Assembly (NCBI GenBank): GCA_016342325.1
Contig: JAEINR010000014.1
Location: 1-64,000, forward strand
Length of the DNA stretch: 64,000 nucleotides
DNA from: Desulfobacterium sp.
GTDB lineage: Bacteria; Desulfobacterota; Desulfobacteria; Desulfobacterales; Desulfobacteraceae
Direction: 5' to 3'
Below are positions 43,313-52,561 of the stretch, piece by piece. Within the stretch, counting starts at the first letter, position 1. Every line of letters begins with the position of its first letter. Below the pieces are notes generated by a model. It did no database searches. It saw only the letters and a list, made by a program, of their open reading frames with translations, and was not told the DNA's origin. The translations under genes were made by a program, and so were the position numbers.

Positions 43313-44207
43313 CCTCCTGGTTGGCCCCAAGGATCGCCAGGACCTCTTCCAGTACCCTGTCGGCATCCCGGGCATCGAGGCTGCATCCGCCTGCACCGGC
43401 ATGGCCTCCCCCGCCATAGTTGGAAAGAAGCTTTCCCACGTTGACCCGGCAGGTTGGGTTGAAGATCGAATGACCGATGCTCATGAGAACGCTCTTTTTT
43501 CCAGAATCAGCATACCGTATCTTGATGCTGGCATGGCTCTGGGGGAAGAGACAGTATGTGAGGAACCGGTTTCCCGAAGGAACGGTTTCCATGGATCGGA
43601 AATCGGCAATGGAGATGGTTCCGTGGTGGATGACCGTGTGCTGCTTCAGGATGTCCACATAGAGGCGGTTCTCCTCGACCACTTCGTTACACCGCTGTTT
43701 CACCTCGGGATCCGCCATCACCTCAAGGATGGTCTGTTCCCGTAACATGGCAACAAGCCGGTTCCAATAGGGCGGATCTGTTTCGTCACGGTTTTTCACG
43801 GACATGGAGAGAAGGATGTAGGGATAGGCCTCGGGGCGAAGGACCTGGTCCTCGTTGAGGTCTGCTGCATCGATGATGTCGGTCCAATGGATCAGCTCGT
43901 CATACTCCCTTGGCAGCCGGTTGGCGCTCCGGTAGTACTCATAGGCGACCCCGGCTGCAGAGGGGGCGATCTTAAAGGCGCCCTCGATTTTCTCCTCTGC
44001 TTGGTTGGAGACGTGGTGGTCAAACCAGACAGAGCAGCGGGGATCATGGGGGAGGTTGGCCATGATATCACCCTCCCGGATCTCGGCTTCCCTGTTCTGA
44101 ACCTGGCTCGGTTCTATCCAGAGGGCCGGGGCATTGATTTCTTCGGCTTCATGGATGATCACGGCGCAGACAATTCCATCAAAATCGGGTCTTGTTACTA
44201 TTCTCAT
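43308..44207 (-). CDS. DHH-family phosphoesterase
   Basis: 299 residues. N-terminal DHH domain: TRPDFDGIVCA (metal Asp), WFDHHVSNQ (the DHH motif) near 62, and HWTDIIDAADL near 107. C-terminal DHHA1 domain with GKLLSNYGGGGHAGAGG near 268. This pattern fits oligoribonuclease NrnA or exopolyphosphatase-like and cyclic-dinucleotide phosphodiesterase relatives; sequence alone does not choose. Soluble, single gene. Confidence 0.85.
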   Translation of the reverse strand: MRIVTRPDFDGIVCAVIIHEAEEINAPALWIEPSQVQNREAEIREGDIMANLPHDPRCSVWFDHHVSNQAEEKIEGAFKIAPSAAGVAYEYYRSANRLPREYDELIHWTDIIDAADLNEDQVLRPEAYPYILLSMSVKNRDETDPPYWNRLVAMLREQTILEVMADPEVKQRCNEVVEENRLYVDILKQHTVIHHGTISIADFRSMETVPSGNRFLTYCLFPQSHASIKIRYADSGKKSVLMSIGHSIFNPTCRVNVGKLLSNYGGGGHAGAGGCSLDARDADRVLEEVLAILGANQEA

Positions 44208-44340
44208 AATAAAATGTACACATTTTGGATTTTAGGGTAGCATGGTGACTGATTATACGTCCTCCATGACAAAAGAATTAATCATTATCACACCCTTTTT
44301 TCTTTCTCAAGGAGAACCTGGTGATCCCTAAGCGTCCTAT

Positions 44341-44409
44341 CTCTGATTTTCGCGTTATTTGAGCAAGAGAGTCAGAACGCTTTTGGGGTTCCGGCTTGTC
44401 CGGATTCGG
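44341..44409 (+). repeat. Dispersed intergenic repeat, family 1, copy D
   Basis: CTCTGATTTTCGCGTTATTT ... AAGAGAGTCAGAACGCTTTT ... CCGGCTTGTCCGGATTCGG. The 284-bp gap 44208-44491 holds this copy and otherwise nothing recognisable. Confidence 0.8.
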
Positions 44410-44491
44410 AGGAAACCCTTGACACAGGCACGGATTTGGTTGAGAAAAGAGGGGGCGTATTACTTATACCTTAAAACTGGAACGGATAATT

Positions 44492-46756
44492 GTGAAACAG
44501 ATCCCTGATGTTCCCTCCATGGGAGAGCTTGCCGTCCAATACGGTACCATAGACAGGCAACAGCTGGACCGTCTCCTCCCCCTGTTGAACCAGACAGGTC
44601 TCTCTTTTGTGCAACTCATGCAGCAGGAGAAGATGGCCACCGACTACCAGATCAGTCTGCTATCTCTTATACGGGAGTTCCTCGTCATTAAGCACCAAGG
44701 GGAGAAATTCGGCCAGTTGGCTGTTGAAAAGGGTTTTGTCACAAGGGAAGAGGTGGATGAGGCCCTGAAACAACAACTCCAGGAGTTCAGAAAGGCCAAG
44801 CTCAAGCGCCTGATCGGTGACATCCTTGTGGGTGCCGGGGTGATCACCCCGGAACAGAAGGAGGTCATCGCCCGGGAACAAAAACTTTTGGAATTTCAGC
44901 CTTCCATGGCCCAGGCGGCGGTGGGCGGTCCCAGAGATCTGGAACTCACGCCTGAAGTGCGGCATTTTCTCAAGATACGGGGGCTGGACAAGATTTTTGC
45001 CGCCACCGTGGTTGAAAAGGGGTTTGCAACCAAGGAACAGGTGGACACATCCCTTAAGGCCCAGACCATGGTGTTCAAGGGCCAGGGGACCATCAGCCTC
45101 CTTGGGGATATTATGGTCTCAAAGGGCTTTTTGACCCATGGGCAGCGGGACTTGATCCTGGCCGAACAGAAGCGGCTGGAAACGGTTCCAGCAACGGATG
45201 TGTCCGGTACAGCGCCCGAACCCAATATTGACATTCTGATCTCCGATGATGCCATGGAGGCCTGGGTCGAGATGCCGAAAACCAAAACAACCGACCCGTC
45301 GTTGGCCGGGATCAAAGCAGCCCTGGCCGGGATGGGGGTCACCCACGGCTTGCTTAGCGATGCCTTGATGAAGTGTTGCATGGACAAAAAAATGCCCCGT
45401 TTCATGGCCGCAAAGGGCGATCTGCCCACGCTTTTCGGAGATATCCAGGTGAACTACCTGTTTGAGATTCAAACGGGGGAGACAGAGGACAACGGGCTTG
45501 CGCCCCGGGTGGAACGGGGTGAGGTCCTGGCCGCATTGGAAAGGCGTGTGACAACGACCCAGGGATGTGATGTCTTTGGAAACAGCGTGGCAAAGGTGCT
45601 GCCCAAAAGGATCGCCGGTTTCAGCTGCGGCAGGGGGGCACGGCTCTCCAAGGAGCGTTTCAAGGTGCTTGCGGGCACCAGGGGAATTCCCTTTCTGTCA
45701 CTTCTGGGTCGCCCCTACGTTTTTCCCGAGATCAATGTGCTCGATGATGCAGATTTAAGATTCGGCCCTATCCAGGAGTTCTCCTCCATCAAGGTGACAG
45801 GCATTCTGACCGGGGCCTATCCGGTGAAAGCCGGCAGGGTCAAAGCCCGGGAGATCAGGGGTGCCGACATTGTGAGCCTCGGTGATATATCTGTCTCCAT
45901 CGGTATCACCAATGCCGTCATCAGAACCCAGGGCAGTGTCCGGGCAAAGTACATACACAACTCGACCATCGAGGCCTTTGGAGACGTCATTGTGGACCAT
46001 GAGATCCTGGACTCCACCATCACCATCAGCGGCCGCTGTTCGGCCGAAAACAGCCGGGTCATTGCCTCCACGGTTTCGGCAAAGGGGGGTGTTGCGGTCG
46101 GGGGCGTGGGAAGTGATGTCACCGCGCCTTGCCATCTCAGCGCCGGCAGGGAGGATCATCTGCTGATCGAGCTTGAAAGGATCGCCAACCATATCGACCA
46201 GACCCGGGAAGCCCTCGATAAACTTGAAAACAGGGCCGGGGAATTGAAGGGGGAGATCAAGGGACTCTTTGAGAAGATGGTGGACATCAAACGCTTCCAT
46301 GACACGGCCGAACAGGAAAGGGAGAGGGCCCGGCAGCACCTTGAAGCCACCCCCGATTCTGGAACGGACCCTTCGAGGGCCAAGACCGTCAAGCTTGTGA
46401 AGGCCCTTGACAAAAGACTGGTTTCCGCATTGGCTGCATTGAAGGATCTCAACACACGGAAAAGGGTTATTGGCAAGAAGCTGACCGCCGTAAAGGAGAA
46501 GGGTGCGGCTGTGAGGCCGGGGGTGGAGGCCGAGGTTCATCGGTTTGAGCAGCAACGGTTTGCCCTGATTGAGTGGAGCCGGAAACGCCCTGGTGCAGCT
46601 GAGATTGTCGTCAAAGGGAGGATCGCCCAGGAAACGGTGCTAACCGGGCAATTGAGTTCAACAACGGTTCAGAACTCCTGCCAGGGGGTGAAGATCCTTG
46701 AGACTAAAAAAGCCGGGGTTCCGGAAAAATATGAATTAATCCTGAAACCGTTTTAA
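44492..46756 (+). CDS. DUF342/FapA-type polymer-forming protein with MshEN-like N-terminal repeats
   Basis: 754 residues from a GTG start. N-terminal part (about 1-235) has repeated helical units of the T2SS-E/MshE N-terminal type: FGQLAVEKGFVTREEVDEAL then LIGDILVGAGVITPEQKEVI, and again VVEKGFATKEQVDTSLKAQ then LLGDIMVSKGFLTHGQRDLI. The middle (about 255-550) is the DUF342/FapA beta-helix (GAYPVKAGRVKAREIRGADI, TQGSVRAKYIHNSTIEAFGD). The C-terminus is a coiled coil (about 555-700). MshEN modules can bind cyclic di-GMP; this link is inference. Soluble. Confidence 0.82.
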   Translation: MKQIPDVPSMGELAVQYGTIDRQQLDRLLPLLNQTGLSFVQLMQQEKMATDYQISLLSLIREFLVIKHQGEKFGQLAVEKGFVTREEVDEALKQQLQEFRKAKLKRLIGDILVGAGVITPEQKEVIAREQKLLEFQPSMAQAAVGGPRDLELTPEVRHFLKIRGLDKIFAATVVEKGFATKEQVDTSLKAQTMVFKGQGTISLLGDIMVSKGFLTHGQRDLILAEQKRLETVPATDVSGTAPEPNIDILISDDAMEAWVEMPKTKTTDPSLAGIKAALAGMGVTHGLLSDALMKCCMDKKMPRFMAAKGDLPTLFGDIQVNYLFEIQTGETEDNGLAPRVERGEVLAALERRVTTTQGCDVFGNSVAKVLPKRIAGFSCGRGARLSKERFKVLAGTRGIPFLSLLGRPYVFPEINVLDDADLRFGPIQEFSSIKVTGILTGAYPVKAGRVKAREIRGADIVSLGDISVSIGITNAVIRTQGSVRAKYIHNSTIEAFGDVIVDHEILDSTITISGRCSAENSRVIASTVSAKGGVAVGGVGSDVTAPCHLSAGREDHLLIELERIANHIDQTREALDKLENRAGELKGEIKGLFEKMVDIKRFHDTAEQERERARQHLEATPDSGTDPSRAKTVKLVKALDKRLVSALAALKDLNTRKRVIGKKLTAVKEKGAAVRPGVEAEVHRFEQQRFALIEWSRKRPGAAEIVVKGRIAQETVLTGQLSSTTVQNSCQGVKILETKKAGVPEKYELILKPF

Positions 46757-46776
46757 CTCCCCCCTCTGAAGCGCAT

Positions 46777-47373
46777 TTAACCGGTCCTTTGGTTAAATTT
46801 TGCCCTGAACATCCGGGTATGAACGGCCCTGGAAGGCGTAAGAACGCTCTGGTACAGATCAAGGCCGGTGCACTCAAAGCGCTCGGATGCAACGTCCTGA
46901 AACGCTTTTATCATCTCTCTCAGCTGTCGGCTATCCACCCGGGTTTTGAGCCGGGCCAGGGTCAGATGGGGGGAGAACCGCTTTTTCGACCGGGGAACCC
47001 CCGCCTTTCCAAGATGTCTATCCAGGCGCTGGTATAGGTCTGACAGGACCTCGTTTTCCGATCTCACCCCCGTCCAGATCACCCGGGCCCGTTTCACCGA
47101 AGGAAACACCCCAACCCCCCGGGCCTTCAATTCAAACGATTCGTGATCCCGGGCTGTTTGTTCAAGGGCCGCCAGGATGGGATCGATCTTTTCAGCCGGG
47201 GTGTCCCCCATGAATTTTAGGGTAAGATGCATGGTGTCCATCCCGGACCAGGCTGCCCTGAATCCCAGCTTTTTCAATGAAATTTGAACCCCTTCGAGGA
47301 AACGGACCACCTTGTCCGGTACCGGTATGGCAACAAAGAGTCTCAGACTTTTGTTGTTATTTATAGTGACCAC
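46777..47373 (-). CDS. thpR: RNA 2',3'-cyclic phosphodiesterase (2H family)
   Basis: 198 residues. The two HxTx catalytic motifs are plain: HLTLKFMGD near 50 and HLTLARLKT near 140, with LRLFVAIPVPDKVV at the N-terminus as in ThpR/LigT. Hydrolyses 2',3'-cyclic phosphate ends of RNA and can ligate tRNA halves in vitro. It is divergent from, and next to, a broken rtcB-like RNA ligase gene, suggesting the two once formed an RNA-repair locus. Confidence 0.92.
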   Translation of the reverse strand: MVTINNNKSLRLFVAIPVPDKVVRFLEGVQISLKKLGFRAAWSGMDTMHLTLKFMGDTPAEKIDPILAALEQTARDHESFELKARGVGVFPSVKRARVIWTGVRSENEVLSDLYQRLDRHLGKAGVPRSKKRFSPHLTLARLKTRVDSRQLREMIKAFQDVASERFECTGLDLYQSVLTPSRAVHTRMFRAKFNQRTG

Positions 47374-47410
47374 TGGTTATTCCTTTACAGAGTGCCCGTT
47401 GTTTTTTATA

Positions 47411-47887
47411 ATGCGCCAAGTTGAAGTCAAACCATGTCATGTTGAATTTTACTGGGTTTGCAACGGGAACTCAATGATAGAAGCGCAAACAACCCATTCC
47501 GGCGCTCCCTGGGAGAAATGGTCGGAAGGGCTTGAATATAGAAAATCAATGGAACTCATGGGCAGATACGCATCTGCAAACCATGATATGATCCACCAGA
47601 GTGTGCTGAACCATCCGGGGGCAGTGTCTGTCCTGACCCTGGAGAACCATCACAACTTTGCATGGAAAATGTAGTGTGGGGATGAGGAGGTGATCGCTCA
47701 CCTAAAAGGAGCGACTCCCGTAGACGAGGGAGTCTTTGGTGTTATTCCGGGATCCATGGCAACCCCTGCCTTTGATGTCATGGCGCAGCAAAAGGGTCTC
47801 GTGATGTTGTTGCCGGGTTTGACCCCAAGCGGGTCAATATGGCGCCTTCCGACAGAAGAAAAAGAGAAAGCGATAATTTCCAAGTGA
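47411..47887 (+). pseudogene. Remnant of an RtcB-type RNA ligase gene
   Basis: One reading frame interrupted by TAG at 47672-47674. Before it: YRKSMELMGRYASANHDMIH and LENHHNFAWK; after it: EEVIAHLKGATPVDEGVFGV and IPGSMATPAF. These match the C-terminal half of RtcB (ENHHNFAWxE, HRKGATP, GxIPGSMxTPG), but the Arg of HRKGATP is Leu, the guanylate-binding SASHGAGR region is missing, and the N-terminal metal-binding half is absent. The first 40 residues overlap thpR and are not convincing. The TAG is a nonsense mutation more likely than pyrrolysine. Confidence 0.75.
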
Positions 47888-47906
47888 AAAAGTTCAAGGA
47901 GATACC

Positions 47907-49634
47907 ATGTCAAAAATATTGAGAATCAACACAAAAAACAAAACATATACGTTTGAGGATGTACCCGAGGAGCTGGCAGGTCTGGGCGGCCGGGCCCTGA
48001 CCTCAAAGATGGTGCTTAACGAAGTGCCTGCCACCTGCCACCCCCTGGGCCAGGCCAACAAGATCATCTTTGCTCCGGGCCTGTTGTCAGGCTCTCCGGC
48101 CGCCAATTCGGGCAGGCTCTCCGCAGGGACCAAATCTCCCCTGACCGGCGGTATTAAGGAGAGTAACGCAGGCGGGCTTGTTTCCCAGAAGCTTGCAAAG
48201 CTTGAGATCAAGGCCGTCGTGCTGGAGGACAAACCCGAGGGTGACGACTACTCCATGGTCGTGATCAAGAAGGACAGCGTGGAGTTCCTCCCGGCAGACG
48301 AGTATGTTGGCAACGGCAACTACGACACCATGGAGAAGCTCTGGGACCGGTTCGGCAAGAAGACCGGCGTCATGTGCATCGGCCAGGCAGGGGAGCAGCG
48401 CCTCAAGGCGGCCAGCATCCATGTGGCAGATCCCCAGGGTACACCGGGCCGGGCCCTTGGCCGTGGCGGACTCGGTGCAGTCATGGGTTCCAAGAAGATT
48501 AAGGCGATCATCGTGGATGACAAAGGCACGTCCAGGCTGGCCATTGCAGATCCCGATGCTTTCAAGGTTGCCAACAAGCGATGGGTTGAGATGCTCAGAA
48601 CCCATCCTGTGTGCGGAGAAGGGCTTCCCGCCCTTGGCACAGCAGTGCTTGTCAACGTGATCAACGAAGCCGGTGCCCTCCCCACAAAGAACTTCAGGAC
48701 AGGTCGTTTTGACCATGCCCAGGAGATCAGCGGCGAGAAGATGGTCGAGAACATGGAGGCCAGGGGCGGCGTTGTTGCGGAAGGCTGCCATCCCGGCTGC
48801 GTCATGAAGTGCTCCCAGGTCTACCACGACAAGGATGGCAAGTACCTTACTTCCGGATTCGAGTATGAGACCCTTTGGGCCTTTGGCGCCCACTGCCAGA
48901 TCAAGGAGCTCGACGACATCGCCATGATGGACAGGCTCTGCGATGACTTTGGCGTTGACACCATCGACACGGGTGTGGCCATTGGTATGGCCATGGAGGG
49001 CGGACTGATTCCCTGGGGCGACAGCAAGGCTGCCATCGAACTTGTTAAGGAGATCGGCAAGGGAACGCCCATGGGCAAGATCCTCGGCAGCGGCACCGCA
49101 TTTACCGCAGACGCCCTGGGGGTCGACAGGATTCCTGCTGTCAAGCGCCAGGCCTTTCCCGCCTATGACCCGAGATCCGTCAAGGGCGTTGGCATCACCT
49201 ATGCAACCTCCCCCATGGGCGCCGATCATACCGCAGGCTATGGCGTTACGGCCAACATCCTTGCCGTTGGCGGCACCGTTGATCCCCTGAAAAAAGAGGG
49301 GAACCTGGAGCTTTCCAGGAACCTCCAGGTTGCCACCGCAGCCATTGATGCGGCAGGCCTTTGTCTCTTTGTCGCCTTCGCTGTCCTTGACAACGAGGAC
49401 GGGGTGCAGACCATTGTTGACCTGCTCAACGCCCAGTACGGTATCAGCCTCACCCCGGACGATGTGGTCAGCCTTGGCCAGTCCATCCTCAATGACGAGA
49501 AAGAGTTTAACCGCAGGGCCGGCTTTACCAAGAAAGACGACCAGCTCCCGGAAATGTTCAATGAGACCTTTCCTCCCCACGACACCACCTGGGATTTCTC
49601 AACCGACGAGCTCCAGGAGACCCTGAAGTTTTAA
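47907..49634 (+). CDS. aor: Tungsten-containing aldehyde:ferredoxin oxidoreductase
   Basis: 575 residues; start ATG has AAGGAG eight bases upstream. AOR family: ILRINTKNKTYTFEDVPEE, GGRALTSKMVLNEV, GPLLSGSPAANSGRLS-like FAPGLLSGSPAANSGRLSAG, GRGGLGAVMGSKKIKAI, and cluster Cys in GCHPGCVMKC near 295 with the fourth in AAGLCLF near 490. Oxidises aldehydes to acids with ferredoxin, or reduces acids with low-potential electrons. Stand-alone; slightly shorter than archaeal AOR (about 605). Followed by a duplicated tail fragment and a terminator. Confidence 0.92.
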   Translation: MSKILRINTKNKTYTFEDVPEELAGLGGRALTSKMVLNEVPATCHPLGQANKIIFAPGLLSGSPAANSGRLSAGTKSPLTGGIKESNAGGLVSQKLAKLEIKAVVLEDKPEGDDYSMVVIKKDSVEFLPADEYVGNGNYDTMEKLWDRFGKKTGVMCIGQAGEQRLKAASIHVADPQGTPGRALGRGGLGAVMGSKKIKAIIVDDKGTSRLAIADPDAFKVANKRWVEMLRTHPVCGEGLPALGTAVLVNVINEAGALPTKNFRTGRFDHAQEISGEKMVENMEARGGVVAEGCHPGCVMKCSQVYHDKDGKYLTSGFEYETLWAFGAHCQIKELDDIAMMDRLCDDFGVDTIDTGVAIGMAMEGGLIPWGDSKAAIELVKEIGKGTPMGKILGSGTAFTADALGVDRIPAVKRQAFPAYDPRSVKGVGITYATSPMGADHTAGYGVTANILAVGGTVDPLKKEGNLELSRNLQVATAAIDAAGLCLFVAFAVLDNEDGVQTIVDLLNAQYGISLTPDDVVSLGQSILNDEKEFNRRAGFTKKDDQLPEMFNETFPPHDTTWDFSTDELQETLKF

Positions 49635-49719
49635 GCTTGACCTTGCCTGGTGGGCTTTAAAGGTTACAGAGGGCACGGGACGAACTCCAGGAAATACTGA
49701 AGTTATAGCGTGACCCTTG
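49605..49719 (+). repeat. Duplicated 3' end of aor
   Basis: The last 30 coding bases plus 11 after the stop (GACGAGCTCCAGGAGACCCT ...) recur 74 bp downstream from 49679 (GACGAACTCCAGGAAATACT ..., then GAAGTTATAGCGTGACCCTTG). The second copy still reads DELQEILKL-stop, like the aor C-terminus DELQETLKF. Probably a relic of a tandem aor gene. Confidence 0.75.
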
Positions 49720-49742
49720 GTAACACAGAAAGATGAGAAAAG

Positions 49743-49766
49743 GGGCGGCCTTTGCCGCCCTTTTTT
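49743..49766 (+). terminator. Rho-independent terminator of aor
   Basis: Stem GGGCGGC / GCCGCCC with loop CTTT, followed by six T. Confidence 0.9.
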
Positions 49767-49878
49767 GTTTGCCCGGATCGACGCCTCCCTTGATCTTGTG
49801 TCCCTATTACTGATAAAAGGGATTCCATGAAGATAGAATGGACAACCACCAAGGATCAAAGAGACGGGAGCGTCAGGC

Positions 49879-52539
49879 ATGGCCGCTGAGAAAGCCAAGG
49901 AACTGAATGTGGAGATCATGTACCCCCAGGATCTCCGGCTGACCTGGGAAAGCGGCAACGGCAGGCTCGGCAAGAAGCGGCAGTTCCTGAACCAGGAGAT
50001 CTTCAACAGATATGCTGGCAACGAAAAGGAGTGGCTCCTCGTTCTTGGCTGTTCCGATCCCCACATCCCCCTTGCCCCCTCCCTTGACTTTTTCAGGGGC
50101 CTTTCACGGCTATTCGTGGAAAAGCTCAGGAAGCTGCCCGACATTGAAGCGCTCCGGGACCGGGTCGACATTGAATACGATGAAAACGAACTCCAGGCCC
50201 TTGTCCATGCCGCTCCCTTGATGATCGGGTCCGAGTATCTGGACCTGGATCTCATGGTCCGTGTGTGGACGGATCTCAACCACGGGTTCAGCCAGGGGAT
50301 AAAAGCATATAAGGGAAGCGTCAAAGCGTATTTTCTGGGGTTCAGCCCCCACATTCACCTGGCCGGAAGGGTCTATTTTCATCTGGTGGAGAGCCGGGAG
50401 GAGGCGTATCCGTTCCAGTTCCTTGCCACCTACACCGCCGTGGACACTGCCAAGCACCGGCCCATCCACTGGGCCCTGGAAGAGTACAGGGATGACCAGG
50501 AACAGATGCTAAAGCTGCTCACCGCGGTCCATGCCGCAGCAAAGACAAGCGAGTTGCTCCACGAACTCCTGGAGACGGGAGAGCTCTTTCACCACCTTGC
50601 CTGGGACGCCCGGGAGGCGTTTGAATTTCTGAAACAGGTGGAAAATTTTGAGCATTGCGGCATCATCTGCCGCATTCCCGACTGGTGGAAAACCAGGGGC
50701 TCAAAAACCTCCCTCAAGATAAGTCTGGGTGCCAAAGCGCCTTCCCTTGTCGGCATGAACGCCCTCATCGATGTTGACGCCGCTCTCTTTCTCGGGGACG
50801 ATCCCATCTCGCCTGATGAGGTTAAGGCCCTTCTCAGCCAGAGCCATGGGCTTGCCTGGATCAAGAACAGGTGGGTCGAGGTGGATACAGAGCGGCTTAA
50901 CAACCTCCTTTCCGCCTATGAAGCCGCCATGGAGATGGCCGGGGATGGGACCCTCACCATCCGCGAGGCCCTGGAACTCAAGTTCCGGCCCGAGAGGCTT
51001 TCTGCCATTGAAAACGTCACCGATCTTGAGATCTCCAATGGGGAGTGGCTCGACCAGGTGATCTCTAAGCTCAAGAGGCCCGAGCTCGTAACAAAGATCA
51101 AACCTGGCAAGGGATTCAAGGCAAAACTTCGTCCCTACCAGCAGCGGGGGGTGAACTGGCTTGCTTTTCTTGACAGCCTTGGATTTGGTGCTTGCCTTGC
51201 CGATGACATGGGCCTTGGGAAAACCATTCAGGTCCTTGCCTTCCTGAGCATCCTGAGGGTCAAAGAGCCGGGCCGGACATCGCTTTTGATCGTTCCCGCC
51301 TCCCTTCTTTCAAACTGGGAAGGGGAGATCGGCCGGTTTCTGCCGGACCTTAATTACGTTGTGGCCCATCCCGGATACAAAAAGGAGGGCCGGGGCAAAA
51401 ATAAGGCAATCGTCCAATGGCAGGATTTTGACCTTGTCATTACCACCTATGCCATGGTCCAGCACCATTCCTGGATGCAGGAGGTGCCCTGGCGGGCGCT
51501 GATCCTGGATGAGGCCCAGGCCATCAAGAACCCCGCAACCCAGCAGTCAAAAACCGTTAAACAGCTGTCCTCGGGTATCCGGATCACCATGACCGGCACC
51601 CCCATTGAAAACGCCCTGTCCGATCTTTGGTCTTTGTTTGACTTCATCAACCCCGGCCTTTTGGGAAGTTCCGCCGAGTTCAAGACCTTTTCAAAGGCGC
51701 TCGCGTCCGATCCCGCAGGCTACGGCCGGTTAAAGCAGGTGGTGTCTCCCTATATCTTGAGACGGATGAAGACGGACAAGGGCATCGCGCCGGATCTGCC
51801 GGACAAGGTGGAGATGAGGACATTCCCGGAGCTGTCCCGGAAACAGCGGGTGCTGTACATGGATTTCGTCAAGGAGCTTGAGAAACAGCTGCTGGAATCG
51901 GACCAGGGTATCCGGAGAAAAGGGCTTGTCCTCTCGGCCCTGATGAAGTTTAAGCAGATCTGCAACCACCCGGACCAGTACCTTGGCACAGGGGGGTTCT
52001 CCCCCAAGGAGAGTGGGAAATTCCTACGCCTGGGACAGATCTGCGAAACCATCCACGCAAAGCGCGAGCGGGTCCTGGTATTTACCCAGTTCAAGGAGAT
52101 GGTGGCCCCCATTCAAGCCTTTCTTGAGACCGTGTTCCAACAGGAAGGGTGCATCATCCACGGCAGCCTCAGTGTCAAGAAGCGCAAGCTGGCCATTGAG
52201 CGGTTCCAGGCTAGAGAATATCTTCCCTTTATGGTGCTCTCCCTCAAGGCCGGGGGTACCGGGCTCAACCTCACCCGGGCCAACCATGTGATCCATTTTG
52301 ACCGGTGGTGGAACCCGGCCGTGGAGAACCAGGCAACGGACCGGGCCTTTCGCATCGGCCAGACCAAGGGAGTGCTTGTGCACAAGTTTGTCACAAAGGG
52401 CACCATTGAAGAGAAGATCGATCTTATGATAGAAAAGAAAAAAGAACTTGCGGAGCAGATCATCTCAGACGCCCAGGGCACCTGGATCACCGAGATGGAC
52501 GACCAGGCGCTTATGGATTTGTTTACCCTTAAAATTTAA
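49879..52539 (+). CDS. SNF2-family helicase
   Basis: 886 residues. N-terminal about 1-400 is the bacterial SNF2-associated region (contains PRIHLSG-like and PLMIGSEYLDLD stretches). The ATPase core runs from about 410: LRPYQQRGVNWL, Walker A DDMGLGKTIQ, DEAQAIKNPATQQSK (Walker B), TGTPIENALSDLWSLFDFINP, then the second lobe with LSLKAGGTGLNLTRANHVIH and DRAFRIGQTKGV. Translocates on DNA and remodels protein-DNA complexes; cytosolic. The ATG has a weak GGGAG nine bases upstream; a 20-codon ORF (from 49827) overlaps the start. Its partner, a SWIM-finger protein, starts 22 bp downstream. Confidence 0.92.
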   Translation: MAAEKAKELNVEIMYPQDLRLTWESGNGRLGKKRQFLNQEIFNRYAGNEKEWLLVLGCSDPHIPLAPSLDFFRGLSRLFVEKLRKLPDIEALRDRVDIEYDENELQALVHAAPLMIGSEYLDLDLMVRVWTDLNHGFSQGIKAYKGSVKAYFLGFSPHIHLAGRVYFHLVESREEAYPFQFLATYTAVDTAKHRPIHWALEEYRDDQEQMLKLLTAVHAAAKTSELLHELLETGELFHHLAWDAREAFEFLKQVENFEHCGIICRIPDWWKTRGSKTSLKISLGAKAPSLVGMNALIDVDAALFLGDDPISPDEVKALLSQSHGLAWIKNRWVEVDTERLNNLLSAYEAAMEMAGDGTLTIREALELKFRPERLSAIENVTDLEISNGEWLDQVISKLKRPELVTKIKPGKGFKAKLRPYQQRGVNWLAFLDSLGFGACLADDMGLGKTIQVLAFLSILRVKEPGRTSLLIVPASLLSNWEGEIGRFLPDLNYVVAHPGYKKEGRGKNKAIVQWQDFDLVITTYAMVQHHSWMQEVPWRALILDEAQAIKNPATQQSKTVKQLSSGIRITMTGTPIENALSDLWSLFDFINPGLLGSSAEFKTFSKALASDPAGYGRLKQVVSPYILRRMKTDKGIAPDLPDKVEMRTFPELSRKQRVLYMDFVKELEKQLLESDQGIRRKGLVLSALMKFKQICNHPDQYLGTGGFSPKESGKFLRLGQICETIHAKRERVLVFTQFKEMVAPIQAFLETVFQQEGCIIHGSLSVKKRKLAIERFQAREYLPFMVLSLKAGGTGLNLTRANHVIHFDRWWNPAVENQATDRAFRIGQTKGVLVHKFVTKGTIEEKIDLMIEKKKELAEQIISDAQGTWITEMDDQALMDLFTLKI

Positions 52540-52561
52540 CACCAACCCAGTTGAGGCAGGT

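Noticed and set aside
47672-47674. TAG in the rtcB remnant as a pyrrolysine codon
   Set aside because: The gene also lacks its N-terminal half and the C-terminal active-site region, so nonsense decay is the simpler reading.
49827-49889. 20-codon ORF overlapping the start of the SNF2 gene
   Set aside because: Too short and without any conserved feature; it could be a leader peptide but nothing supports this.
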